Positions 50,515 through 63,121 are shown, counted from the stretch's first letter. The stretch is 64,000 nt of DNA from Acanthacorydalis orientalis (GCA_034766995.1 CM068317.1:36292249-36356248), one strand, 5' to 3'. Numbers and translations: made by a program. The notes: generated by a model not told the origin, from the sequence alone.

Positions 50515-51311
50515 AATTAATTAGAGAGAAGAAATATATTAAATGAGTCATACTGAATAAAATTAAAATTAAGTCTAACATACGGAAAGTTATTTTTAGA
50601 TATTAATTAGAAAAATCATTTTAGTCACTGAATAAACATAATGCATGAGAATATTTAACGTAACATCTTTATATAAAACATAATAATTGTACATAGAACA
50701 ATTTATAATAAAATAATTATACATTTTAATTAACATTTTAGTTATGATGTAAATGAGCTTCTTTGAGGTAAAATGTTTAAAATTAATCAACGCGTTAAGC
50801 AACTGTTCTATAATTGAAATTCTTTACAGTGCATATTTTCTACTCTGATATTTCTTTAAGAAAAGAAAAAAAATATTAAAATATCATCGAAATATTTTCA
50901 ACATTTAATATTAGAAATTTTAGTACACGTGTTTTATTCAATAAAATTTTATGAAAAAAATGTTCTTAAAAAATATACTTAAAAATATTTCCGGAAAACA
51001 GACAACAAAATAGTTATGAGAAAAAGTGTTTATGAAAAAATTCCAAACGTCGAAAAGCATTACATCATTTAATAATGTCTAAAACAACAAACAAAATAAA
51101 TTCGATATCCTGAAATTTCTTTTCGAACGAAAAAATTCGTTTTTTTTCCTTACATCAATATGTATTTTGATCTTTGGTAAACAAATCTCAACCGGTCGTT
51201 TTTTACCTTTCAAATCAATCATATTATAGTAACACAGAAACTCAATTTAAACGCGTTTGTAAAAAGAAATGGCGTTTACCTAAATCTACAAATCGTTCTT
51301 TACTTATTCGC

Positions 51312-51312
<1 letters not shown>

Positions 51313-51370
<58 letters not shown>
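51313..51370. repeat. (TA)n microsatellite
   Basis: About 58 bp, uninterrupted. Confidence 0.95.
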
Positions 51371-51374
<4 letters not shown>

Positions 51375-51586
51375 GTCTATTTTTTGATATAAATAATTAA
51401 AAAGCCTTTCTTGAAAAAAACTATTTCTTAATATAATACATGAGACAACTTGAAGTGATTTTTAGAAATTATTGAAACATGTATATATTTTGTAATTCTA
51501 CACAGGTTTGCATATCAAAAAAAATCTCAGTGTTAATTAACAGATTCGTATATGAACTCTTCTATATTATCAAGTTGATAATTTCT

Positions 51587-51589
<3 letters not shown>

Positions 51590-51635
<46 letters not shown>

Positions 51636-51650
51636 ATTATATTATATTAC
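51590..51650. repeat. (TA)n-(TTA)n microsatellite
   Basis: (TA)n of 42 bp followed by TTATTATTATATTATATTA. Confidence 0.9.
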
Positions 51651-51884
51651 TTTCATGTCTACTGTTTCAAATTAATTTTGAAATAATCAACAATAAATTG
51701 TTTTTTTTTATTGACAAACAATCGATATAATAATAGACAAGAAGTAGCACTTAGCTAATAATAAAATTGATAATATTTTAAATAATATATAAACACTAAC
51801 AATAATATCACTTTGTAAATTTCAAACAACTTTAAATCCCTATAGAGTAATTTAGGTATAACTAACAAAACTGAGTTAATTCTA

Positions 51885-52135
51885 CACTATGATCAAAACA
51901 TCCCATTATTTTCTATTATGTATACAGACATATTGGTTGGATTATATTCAATGAATTCCGGTTCAGCTTTTCTTAAGTCTATGTATATATGTAGGAATGA
52001 ATTTGAATTCTGTCAGATTGTCTGATGTGATGTACTTCAGGGTGAATTTAAACCTACGCTGTCAATTTAAATTTGTGGCCAGGATAATATATAGACCCTT
52101 CATCAAAGTTTGTGGTAACGAGATTAATTAGGTAC
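51885..52135. other. Mildly GC-richer patch
   Basis: Complex sequence without ORF or repeats. No recognisable motif cluster. Confidence 0.2.
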
Positions 52136-53054
52136 TAAAATAGGATTGAACATATTTAAAATATCTGTAATGTAGTGAAAATCTTCATGTATTGTTTTGT
52201 ATTAAACTGTATTTAAATTTGTGATTGAATTTTTGGTATGAAGTAGAATATAGACGTAAAGATTTAAACAGCTAGAATAGTTAAAGTTTATAAAAATAAT
52301 AGTTAAACTTTATATGATTGTTTATTTACGTTTGATTCATTTTTAAAATTATTTCAATTCTATTTCCATTAATGATTTTTTTTAAAAAGTTTTAGTTTAT
52401 TATTTATTAGAAAAGTAAGCGAATTTTATTAAAATTATAAACTATCAACAATCATTTTTATAATTACATAAATTAAATACATTAATAGTTTGTTTTTCTG
52501 TTAGTCTTCATCTTTTTTTATCACATAAGTCTCCATTTTTCATAATTATTTTCGGTATGCATGCTATCCTCAGGTAGATTTTAAATCACTTGGATATGTA
52601 AAATTTATTTTTTTAATCTAAAATTTGAATTCAAATAAATTTGAAAGTATTTAAATAAAAAAAAGAAATATTCCAAATTGTATTATTGTCAATTCTGTAA
52701 TTTTAAGTTTTAATATAATTAATAGTTATTTTTTAGTTATAACAAATTATTTTTCCCAAAAAAATGAGTTTTTTTGTTTAAATTTTATCTTGAACGAATT
52801 TAAATGTTAGGTTTTTTATTTTATTATTTCTATAGTTATTATTAATACTGAAAAAAATCTTTATGTAAATGTTTGGTAAAAATATTTATTAATAATTATA
52901 TATTATATTTTTACTAGGTCACAAAGCGTTAATTAAACGAAAAAATATAATTTAGTAATTAAATATATTTTTATCGCTTTAATATATCGCTGTCATAAGT
53001 TCATTGCTGTAGTTTAGAAAGTTTTTATGATATAAAATATTTCTCCTAAAAATG

Positions 53055-53088
<34 letters not shown>

Positions 53089-53092
53089 TATG
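53055..53092. repeat. (TA)n microsatellite
   Basis: About 38 bp with a TGT break. Confidence 0.9.
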
Positions 53093-53804
53093 TAAGGTGA
53101 ATTTGGAAATTTGCAATGATTTTCATACCGTGTATTATAACGATACGAGTCATTAACTTTTTTAGGTGCAATGAGCTTATACTATTTCTAAGAAACTAGA
53201 CATTCCATACATTAAATATAAATGTTTATGTTCTACAAACTCGTGTTCTTTATTTTATACTATAAAATAGAAATGTATTTTATAGTTTAAAAGTTTTAGC
53301 TTAAAATTAAGAAAAAGAATCTCTTTTTCATGTTTTTTTTTATTTTAATAGTTATTAAATATTCTGTATCTTAAAAATAAGATAATATAAAAATGTCATT
53401 TTGTGTATGATTACAAGGTTTAAATTATACTATATTTAGTTTTTTATTGGCTAGACATTTTTTGAAAATATATTTTAAAAAAATAGAGTAATACATAAAT
53501 TTTAATATTTTAATTTTCTTATTTATTTGTAAAAAGTTAATATATTTATAAAATATCTAAATTAATGTAAAGGAAAAAACAATTTTTAAATAAAATACTC
53601 TTGTTATTATTTCTATCCACCCAAACTCATTCCTTCTAATTTTATTGATTAAATACTGTTGATTTTATATTCGAAAAAAGTTTAATTCGTCTTAATCAAA
53701 AGAGCATTTAAAAAAAAATTATTTGATTACTTAACACATTGACTGCTTGCCAATTTTACAAATTTTCACCGAAACCAACAATTTTTTTTTTAATTTGTCT
53801 TCCT

Positions 53805-53981
53805 TTCAGCATAAAACCTGTATACATAACAGATATTATTTTTGATAGCCATAGTCTGAGGGGTGAAAATATGTGGCTATCATACTTGATAGCCATAGTC
53901 CCCAAGAGAATATCAGTGCCCATCAGAAAGAATAGTCATTGTATCAATGTGTCAATGAAGTTCATTAATACAATACATTAA
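53805..53981 (+). other. Island after a strong acceptor-like site; possible non-coding exon
   Basis: A polypyrimidine run ending CTTTCAG at 53809 looks like a good splice acceptor. It is followed by 170 bp of more complex sequence that stays open in one frame to a stop at 53979-53981. The peptide is short and not recognised, and the three-arm hairpin lies inside. No matching donor or next exon was identified. It could be a terminal exon of a long non-coding RNA or chance. Confidence 0.2.
53843..53895. repeat. Three-arm hairpin with alternative pairing
   Basis: TGATAGCCA occurs at 53843-53851 and again at 53887-53895, within a 15-bp direct repeat (53842-53856 and 53886-53900). Its exact reverse complement TGGCTATCA lies between them at 53874-53882. 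The middle arm can pair with the left copy (22-nt loop) or the right copy (4-nt loop TACT, perfect 9-bp stem), but not with both. Confidence 0.6.
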
Positions 53982-54386
53982 ATTAATAATTATTTATTAA
54001 ATATTACAGTCTTTTCCTCAAATTAAATTAAATCTAAAAAGAGGTATTTAAAATAGAAAATAAAAGTTATAAAATTTGAAACTACAGAGGTAACTTTTTA
54101 TCCATTTTTGGTTTCTGAATTTAAAGATATCAATCCTGAAACTTTAAAATAAATTACGATATAGTTCTTAGTCTAACTAATAGCAAATTAAACTTTTATT
54201 TTAATTCAGGTAATTTTCTTTTTTATTTTTTTTTCTCTATTTTACAAGTAACTATTTTTGAGACGTTTAGATTATGGTTTAAAATAATGAAACATTTCCC
54301 GAAACTGCTATAAAATTTGATATATAAATTGCTTGCAATATCTATAAACACAACATTTATTATAAACGACAAATTTTACTTTAATA

Positions 54387-54389
54387 TTA

Positions 54390-54437
<48 letters not shown>
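54387..54437. repeat. (TA)n microsatellite
   Basis: About 50 bp with one TGT break. Confidence 0.95.
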
Positions 54438-54441
<4 letters not shown>

Positions 54442-54905
54442 TAAATTATATCGTAACAATTTAAACATTAAAAATTTAATCTGACATAAATGTATCGTAA
54501 CATACAATTTATTTAAAAATAAATAGTATTATAGAAAACGTTGTAAATATCAAATACCTTTATATAAATTCGTTACATGCATTATAAAAAAACATAAAAT
54601 TTTTCAATTTAATCAGTGAAGATATTTTGAACATAACATTTCCATTAAATATTTAGTACTTTATATAGGATGTAAAAGAATATTGGTAAAAAAGAAAACC
54701 GGATTTTTTCATTATTATTGGGATAAATCTGTACTTTAAATTGTTTTTTCTTGAAAAATTATAAATTTAATTCTATGTTTCGTGTTTTATTCCATCAGTG
54801 GAATGCAAATTAGGTATTGATTAAATATAAAATATAACTTATGAAATAAAATTTATATAGAACATTTATTATGTGTTAGGTATTATTGTTTCTTTCTATA
54901 TTAAG

Positions 54906-54906
<1 letters not shown>

Positions 54907-54972
<66 letters not shown>
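54907..54972. repeat. (TA)n microsatellite
   Basis: About 65 bp, about 100 bp left of mariner copy 2. Confidence 0.95.
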
Positions 54973-54974
<2 letters not shown>

Positions 54975-55070
54975 CACTGGTTGGTAACCAGAGGAAGATA
55001 TTATCTATTTCTTTAAATTGGACTTAAACCTTTTTGAAATAACCGTCTCATATTATTGTACTGTAAATTA

Positions 55071-55456
55071 TTGGGCGTACAAATTAATTCCTTGTCTTTT
55101 TTATGAAAATGAACGTTTACGGAAAAATTGAATACATTTCACTCCTTAATATATCGTCTATTATTTTATATAACTTTTGTTCATCTGTCGGGTAACTGAC
55201 GAACCCCTTGTCGGAAAAAATATGGTGGCTTTGAGTAAATGAAGTCGTAATTCTTTTTCAGACTTCTTCCATTGTTTTAATATTTTTTTCATGTTTTATA
55301 CGTCACAACACGTTTTCCCAAAGTAGAATAAATTATTCCCATGTCTTCGCCAGCATTTTTTCAACTGAAATGCGAAAAGTATACAATGCCTTATGTACTC
55401 CTTTTACGGATGCCATCGTGTTCACTATTGTTTTCTAAGGTTATACCAAGTATTTG

Positions 55457-55510
<54 letters not shown>

Positions 55511-55625
55511 TTTTTAAATCTTAAGGTTTGCACTTCAAAATCTTAAAACAGCGAGAAAATGTTTTAATTTAAAACAGAGTTATATATGATTCAATTTAAA
55601 GGCACGAATTATTTTTTACAACTAA
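55071..55625 (-). mobile_element. Internally deleted mariner, copy 2
   Basis: It is flanked by TA (55069-55070 and 55626-55627). Terminal inverted repeats of about 25 bp start TTGGGCGTACAAATTAATTC on the left; the right end, read on the minus strand, starts TTAGTTGTAAAAAATAATTC. On the minus strand, a start codon at 55416-55414 opens a segment in which FAFQLKKM and then STLGKRVVTYKT appear in different frames. These resemble the first helix-turn-helix of Mos1-type transposases. The sequence then passes straight to MEEV (55272-55261) and the C-terminal signature LPDR*TKVI (LPDR* at 55195-55181), where W is a TGA stop. The catalytic D,D34D core is absent. A (TA)n tract has expanded inside at 55460-55507. 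It is non-functional and probably of the mauritiana subfamily. Confidence 0.85.
55460..55507. repeat. (TA)n expansion inside mariner copy 2
   Basis: Copy 1 has only a short ATATATA at the matching place (47925-47932), so this tract grew after insertion. Confidence 0.9.
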
Positions 55626-56308
55626 TACATATTTTCTAGTTATTGTTAACAATTTTGAAGGTATTAAAATGTCTATCTAATATTTAAAAATGATATTTTA
55701 CTTAATACTCCTATAAGTGATCTTATTATATAATTACTTTCTTAATTTGGAATTCATCTTACCAAAAATAAATTCATTTTCATTTTAAAATTAAATGATT
55801 ATTATTAAATGAATACTTCAGAAATATGTGTTTTTAAAATAATATATTTTTAGTGTAATTCTACATTATTTTTTTTAATATATTATGAAGGATATATAAT
55901 ATTTAAATTACTGGGTTAAATGTCATATTATATATTTGTAAATAATTCTAAAATGAAATTTTTGTATAATTTTGAATATATGTTTACAACAAATATAAAG
56001 AACAGCTAATAAATTTGAAATTAACTAATTATTAAATTAGTTAATTTTGATTTTAATACAATCTTTCTAATTATTGAATGGTAATATTGACAAATATCCT
56101 CAATTTTAATTTGATTTTACGCAATATTCTATATTTCATTAAAAAGGCAATTATATTTTTGTCTTGTTACAACGATTATTTAAATGATTTCAATATAAGC
56201 ATTTCCACAATCTGAGCAAAATATAACTGATAAAATTTCTTTTAATCGAATAAACTTTGAAATTAACATGATTTCAATCATATAGTAAATTGTGAAAAGA
56301 ACAATTTG

Positions 56309-56361
<53 letters not shown>
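56309..56361. repeat. (TA)n microsatellite
   Basis: About 53 bp with one TGT break. Confidence 0.95.
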
Positions 56362-56367
<6 letters not shown>

Positions 56368-58046
56368 GAAATAAAATTAAGATCAATGAATAACTCGAAA
56401 ATTCTCAACTGGTATGAAATATTACTAATGGAGAAGCTTAATTTATCTGAGTGAATGAGTATATTAAAATTTGTTAAACTACCTAAAATAAAACAGATTT
56501 CATGTAAGATTGATGATTATTTAAGTTCAAAGGGATAAAATAATCTAAATTGTTGTTACACCAATAAATTATTTCATGATAATTTATTATAAAATCAAGT
56601 AAACATATTTAGCAATCTTCTTATACATTAAAATAATAGTTGTATACAAATCGTTATTGAATATCTGTTTAGTTATTCGGAAGAATAAATATTTTGATGT
56701 AGGAGCAAAAAAGGGAAAGAAACTTTCTTTCATGTTTTTATTTTATATTCGGTTCACATTTTACGATTTGAAAATAAAACTAGGAATAAAAAATAAACAT
56801 ACTCGTCAATAAAATGCAGATAAACGTGAAATTACTATTTCATTCTTCAAGTAATTGAACATTTTCCTTTCAATGTTATTGTTAAAACAACATTAAAGCA
56901 AATGCTTTTTCAAATGTAGTAACTTGTTCAATAGTGTTTGTAATATTATTTGAATTAAATCATTTGAATTATTTGTAAAAAAATATTATTTAATCAATTT
57001 TCAGTTTTGTGTCAGAATGAATTAATTTTTATATATTTCTTGATAACAATATTCAATTACATATCTTTTCTGCATGAAAGGACTCGAGATAATATATTTG
57101 AATCCGAAAATTCATTACAGTTTGAGTACTGTGGTTAATTCATTTTTATAAATATTTCTTTTTAATCATCAAGGTTGTAAATATGAAATTATAAACATAT
57201 TTGTAATAAAAATATTCTCATATTCTCATATGTGTGAAACTCTTAACATAATATCTTTTTTACCTGGTATTAATTATTAAATAAATTGGAAATAATTTTA
57301 TAAAAAATTAAAATTGGTTATTTCTTATATACGAAAATTTATAAATAATAATAAATATAAGAAATCTTACATCAAAGTCGACAGCACGTTCGATTATGAT
57401 AAATTTATAACGAATCTCGAATAAAATTCAGTTTTTGCAACATATATCATCTGATTGAATGCAAGTTCTGCATATGTCATATTAAATCGCATGAAAATGG
57501 TTTTCCTAGACACATAATAAACTTTAATATTGACAGAGTTCCAAAATAACTGAACTAAAAAATATCAAGATAGATATATATCTCAAGTATAAATCTATTT
57601 AAATTCATTCTTCTTGACATGTAATCCGTAAAATAATCTACTTTCAACTTTAAAAAAATATATTTTTCATATTATACTTTTTCTCATTCATATTTTATTA
57701 TATTTTATAAATGTATTTGTTTTCATGTATACGAAATATTTATGTTGACACTTATTTGAATTTCATTTCTTAAAAATGCAACGGAATTGCTTAAAGGGAT
57801 ACATTTTATAACACGAAAAGAGGAGAAGTGAGATGATATATTCATTTTTTCAAGACAATAAGTGAATGTATTAAAAGTAAATATAAACGATACAAAAAAG
57901 TAAAATTTTTCTTATTTTAACTTTTTTCTTTTTCTTCTTACAGTATATTGTAAACGAGAAGTTTTTGTGTTTGCTGGATCAGATAAGAGAGCGATGGATC
58001 CTTTTTAATTTCAATAATGTATATTTTAATGTATTCACCGATATAT

Positions 58047-58048
<2 letters not shown>
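56362..58048. other. AT-rich DNA, no gene seen
   Basis: No repeat or palindrome of note and no recognisable coding sequence on either strand. Confidence 0.5.
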
Positions 58049-58107
<59 letters not shown>

Positions 58108-58114
58108 CATTATG

Positions 58115-58145
<31 letters not shown>

Positions 58146-58146
58146 A
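58049..58146. repeat. (TA)n-(TG)n compound microsatellite
   Basis: Two (TA)n blocks around TTTACATTATG, ending TGTGTGTG. Confidence 0.95.
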
Positions 58147-58321
58147 GAAGTAATAGTGTGTGTATACATAAATTGTTATCATAAACTTGAAGTGTTAAAT
58201 TTAACTAATACCTATCTGTATTTTTGATAGTTTGCATATGTTAACTTCACATGTAATTTGATGTACATGTTTGTATGCATATAAACAAAAACAAACACAT
58301 ACACACACTCACGCATTCAGA

Positions 58322-58324
58322 CAT

Positions 58325-58374
<50 letters not shown>
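58322..58374. repeat. (CA)n-(TA)n compound microsatellite
   Basis: ACACAC.. of 22 bp then (AT)n of 28 bp. Confidence 0.95.
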
Positions 58375-58376
<2 letters not shown>

Positions 58377-58967
58377 CAATATGTATTTATATGACACTAA
58401 TGAATAACCGCAGGAGTCTCATAGAATAATATTCATATAAATAAAGATATGACAGGAAGGTGCTTACACAAATTTGATATTGAAATTAATACAGATTTGT
58501 TATTAAAGTAATTTGTAATTTGCCATTAAATGTCAAAAACTGATAAACGTTGAAATGGAAATTGAAATGAGCTAGTTATGTTTTAAGTGGAAAGAACTTG
58601 ATACAAAATTAAAGTTGTATATAATAATTATAGTGATTAAGTAAGTAAGTAATATAATATAGTAATTAAGTGTAAATATAATATTATTAAGTAGTATATT
58701 ATAGTAATTAATTATATATAATATTATATGAATTGATTTTTACTTTTATACACTGTACGATTAGTAAGTAATATTATTAAATTCCGGAATAAAACAAAAC
58801 TGGTTTAAAAATAATGTTTTTCTAAAAAGATATTATTAATCATAAGTAACGTTTGGATTATTTTATAAATCAATGATTGAATTTTTTTGTTTTATGTTTC
58901 CAATACTTCATTTTTTTTGTTTGAAGTTTGATCTGAATTTCTTTTTGTTATTTTATTTATTATTATT

Positions 58968-59026
58968 ATATATATATATATATATATATATTTGTGTGTA
59001 CGTGCGTGTTTGTATATGTATGTGTA
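58968..59026. repeat. (TA)n-(TG)n microsatellite
   Basis: (TA)n then TTTGTGTGTACGTGCGTGTT. AT-rich imperfect repeats around AGTAATTAAGT lie to the left at 58635-58725. Confidence 0.85.
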
Positions 59027-60469
59027 TTAAAAAATCACTAACTAGTTTTCAAACTATTAGTGTATATTTTTATAATTATTATTATATAAAGTTACCTAGT
59101 ATATTATTAAGAAATAGTTGTCAAAATATAAATAAGATGGGTAAAATTTTGTAAGGTTATAATTTTATATTCACATTTTTTTCTATAATCACTTCACTAC
59201 CATATTTCTTAATAAATTTGTTTTTGAACTTCCAGTATTTTGACATATTTGTTAAGGAAAAAATCTTATTGTCGAATATAGTAAAAAAATAAAATTGATA
59301 TTTTATAACAATTATATAATAGTCTCTATATGTATTGTTTATAAAAAAATAGACATTTTTCTAAGATTTCAAGAGGATAAATTTATATCATTTTAGAATA
59401 ATTAATTATAATTTATCGGCATTGGTTTATTTACCCTTTCGCAAGATGCTGAAATTTTCAAGTTCGACAACATTAAACACATCTTGTATTGAAGTATAAT
59501 ATATTTCTACATTTGAACAAATGTATAAAGAATTCTATAAAATACGTAAGTCCATTTTCTTCACATTTATTCTTAATTTATATTAACTTGTATCTTATTT
59601 TTTTTGCAATGTGAAAATCTGTCAGTCTATTAACCATTCTCTTCTATTAATATAATATTTCCACGTTTAACAAATAAAAAAATATATTTAGTTTATAATT
59701 AAGAAACATTAATCTTAACAATTTAAATTCATATTTATATACCGTTATTACTTCGTATCTTATTTATATATCGTACTAACAAACATTTTCGTTAAATACC
59801 ATTTAAGCTTTATTTTTAAGTAAATTTTGTGTTTTTTACTCCAGAAAATAAGGAATTTTCAGTTGCCTGGAAGAACCGATTGAGTTAATATCGAATTACA
59901 GGTAAACAAGAATACAATACGATGATGCGTTCTATTGAAAACAAGTGTCAACAATTTTGTTCTTCAATTTATCTTAGAAACCTTTACTGGTACAAGTAAC
60001 AATTATAAAATTTAAGACTGAAGTTTACTTTTAAATGTAATTCAATTATTAGATTTTCTGTATGTATTTAGGATATTTATATATTTTTTTATTTAACTAA
60101 GAACGTATAGTATTTTGTTATCAAGTAGAAGATAATAATTATTTAACTAAATTTTGTTACATTTCGTGTTAAAAATGTTCTCAATATTTTTTTGAAATGG
60201 TATTTAAACAATTTCATCATTAAAATTTTTTTGAATTTATTATCACTTTAATTTTAATTTTATTTATTTATTTCTACGACTTGTGTGTATTGTCTATAAG
60301 TTATATTTTTTTAATTGGATTCTAGGTTAATACAATTTTTACTTAAATTTTCAAATATATATATATATATAAACAATTAGTCAATTGTTGGTATGAAATG
60401 AAATGAAATTATAATATTTCAGATTAATTTCATACACTTCTATGTTTAACAATATCTTGTCTATGACTT

Positions 60470-60575
60470 TAATGAATTCTCAGAAAGGCACTTGAACCTG
60501 GGTGTGCAGCATCATCTAGTATTAATAATAGAAATACCACAAACCGCCGTTCCACCACAACATCTCAGCTTTTAC
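60470..60575 (-). repeat. tRNA-like or SINE-head relic
   Basis: On the minus strand TGGTGGAACGG (plus 60547-60557) fits the RNA polymerase III box A consensus at every position. GGTTCAAGTGC (plus 60488-60498) fits box B except for one base. Start-to-start spacing is 59 nt, as in class II (Leu/Ser) tRNAs. The D stem and T stem do not pair properly, so it is not a working tRNA gene. A decayed tRNA or the head of a tRNA-derived SINE is possible, as is chance. Confidence 0.3.
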
Positions 60576-60638
60576 TAATCAAGGAAATCAGATTTTGTCA
60601 TGTCTGTATGAGATAAAATACATAAATATACACGTTTG

Positions 60639-60642
<4 letters not shown>

Positions 60643-60684
<42 letters not shown>

Positions 60685-60720
60685 GAGAGAGAGAGAGATA
60701 AAGAGGGAGAAAGAGAAATA
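60643..60720. repeat. (TA)n-(GA)n compound microsatellite
   Basis: (TA)n then GAGAGAGAGAGA, continuing as a purine-rich run to 60718. Confidence 0.95.
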
Positions 60721-60849
60721 TATGTATGCAAATACATAAACTTCAGAAATATATTGTCAGTGAGGTTAAATTAATGAACACTTGTTATTGAAATAAGAAT
60801 ATCTGTACTTTATCATCGTAAAGAGTTTTTGGTGAAGTAATTCTTTAAA

Positions 60850-60851
<2 letters not shown>

Positions 60852-60931
<80 letters not shown>
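60852..60931. repeat. (TA)n microsatellite
   Basis: About 79 bp, uninterrupted. Confidence 0.95.
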
Positions 60932-61716
60932 TATAATGGAATGTATTATTAAATTGTTTTAGATACATAGATAATAAATATTAATTTTATATGTTATAAG
61001 GTAACAATTTAAAATTTTGTTCCGTTTAAGATGAATATTATTTTTTTTTTTGATTCATTCACTTTTATTTTTATTGATTTAGTTATTTACCTTTACTTAT
61101 GAATACTGTCGTTTGTTAGATAGATTTTTATATAACATCATTTATTTTAATGTTATTTTAATTTTGCTTAAATTTTGTACTTTTATAAAAAAAGAATTTT
61201 GAATAGAAAAAAGACAAGATGTATAATTTGAATGTGATTTAAATAACAAATAAACTAAATTACTGTTCTTCAACAATAATTCAGTTGTTTTTTACAGTTA
61301 GAAAAATGACTATTGAAATCTTTTTCATTTTGAAAAAAAAATGTTACACAATACACAAATAGTGTCCGTTAACTTGTACGTACGATGAATAAAGACAATG
61401 CGAATAATTATTTCTAATACTAATTATTTATTTTTGATGGATTTTGTATTCGTATTTCTCTCTCTATATATGATTGTGTGGGTAGGTTTGTATTTAAATA
61501 TTACGTAAACGAACACGTTATAAATGTATATTGATTTAGAAACTTAATTACCTGTGAGATTTTATGTATCTAATAGTGTGTCGTACCATGTGTACAAACT
61601 CTTATGACATTCCATATATATCATGAGAAAACTTTCCAAGAAATAGACATTTGCTGTCAGTACTTATATGTTGAACTTTGTTAATTTACACTTGAACAAT
61701 AAAGACTTGTATACGA

Positions 61717-61718
<2 letters not shown>

Positions 61719-61800
<82 letters not shown>
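61719..61800. repeat. (TA)n microsatellite
   Basis: About 82 bp of pure (AT)n, the longest clean tract here, followed by a purine-rich GAAAGAGATGCAGAGAGAG. Confidence 0.95.
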
Positions 61801-61803
<3 letters not shown>

Positions 61804-62164
61804 GAAAGAGATGCAGAGAGAGAAATCTTTGAAGAATATTAGTAATTACAGTATGACGCTTGTATACACTCACCTTTCATCTAAAATTCAGTAGGAAGAT
61901 ATTTAAAAATATATAAATATAAATCTAAAATTATTTTTAATAGTTATTTTCATGGTAAAAATATAATATTTATTTTCACCTTCGAATAATATTAAAATAA
62001 AATAGATTATGAAGGAAAAATAAGATATTACATATTGAGAATAAATAAAATACTTCTCTTCTGTAAACTGCATTTTTATCATGTCATTATTTTTATATTT
62101 GTATTATAAAAAAAATGAAATAATTAATGAACAAAATTTGATATTTACATAAATTGCCAATTTA

Positions 62165-62610
62165 TACAAAAACTTTTTTCACGCGTCAAACTAACGTGAA
62201 AATAAGCTCAATAACAAGCTCTCTATCGAATGTTGAAATCCTAAAAGGAAAAAAGCTTATCCAATACGCCACTTAGTTCAAAAAGTATCCAATGTATGCA
62301 CCCACATTTGATCATACATACATTTATTCCTGGTATCGAAACTACACGAACAGGTCACACGAAACGATCCGAGTCTAACCGATTCGCATGCTGACTGCAG
62401 AGTTAAATTCGCGTACACTGAAACGGAACCAAACCTGTCTGCAACGAAAGCACGTTCGTATAACGAAAACAGCTTTTGCGCGCGCTGCGCTATCTTTTTT
62501 TAACCGTTACAGAGTCCTGATTGTAGAATATAACTTGCACGCGGTGTACTTACATCAAATTCATCTGTGCTTTGATTCGAACGCGTGTACCGCTGTTTTA
62601 AAAACATCAT
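62165..62610. promoter_or_regulatory. CpG-rich island, possible promoter region
   Basis: This is the longest GC-richer patch of the window, with many CpG and an NRF-1-like TGCGCGCGCTGCGC at about 62475-62490. A 74-codon ORF (62388-62612) crosses it; the product is not recognised and it is probably incidental. The perfect DRE palindrome TTATCGATAA lies at 62846-62855, and another CpG-containing patch spans 62930-63060. In insects DRE is typical of broad housekeeping promoters, so a transcription start in 62165-63060 is plausible. Confidence 0.3.
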
Positions 62611-62845
62611 AGTATATTCAATAGTTTTAGAGTCAATTTAATTATAATTCTCTTTGATTCCTAACGTAGTTTAAAATAATGTTCACAATTTAAACAAAAT
62701 ATATATATAGTAGTTTGTGCTTTTAATGTGTGAAAATTGTGTCACTTAGTGAGTTATTATTAAATTTAGTTAAACTGTTTGAATCATTTGTGTATAATTT
62801 AACAGTTATCAACAAAACATCAATTTAATCAATAATTAAAAAAAG

Positions 62846-62855
62846 TTATCGATAA
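62846..62855. promoter_or_regulatory. DRE-like palindrome TTATCGATAA
   Basis: It contains the full TATCGATA core bound by DREF/BEAF-type factors in insects. A second TATCGATA is at 19878-19885 in ordinary AT-rich DNA, so one site alone is weak evidence. Confidence 0.3.
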
Positions 62856-63116
62856 GAAAACACCTGTTTACAAACAACCTGTTCATTTTAATCGAGTTTC
62901 AGTTTATACTTGTTCACGTATTGTCTGTTCAATTACTTTAATTGGAAGACGAAACGAGTTTCATTCATTGTATTTTCGTAGAATAATATTTACTTTACGA
63001 TTATAATAACCGTTTACAAGGAAATGAGTCGTTATTTCCACAAAACAATTTGTACTTTTTCGTTTGAAATATTATATTCTACAAATAAATAGATTCGTAA
63101 ATGTACATATTTATTA

Positions 63117-63121
63117 CACAT

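Larger units (their letters stand above)
48223..51312. other. AT-rich DNA, no gene seen
   Basis: Contains the polypyrimidine/TATA spot at 49470 and one (TA)n tract at 50466. The short ORFs here are unrecognisable and AT-driven. Confidence 0.5.

Noticed and set aside
53739..53981. 80-codon ORF as a protein gene
   Set aside because: The ORF crosses an acceptor-like site and its upstream part is intron-like pyrimidine-rich DNA. A non-coding exon or chance is more likely.
62388..62612. 74-codon ORF in the CpG-rich island
   Set aside because: Product not recognised. Higher GC lowers stop frequency, so an open frame of this length is expected by chance.
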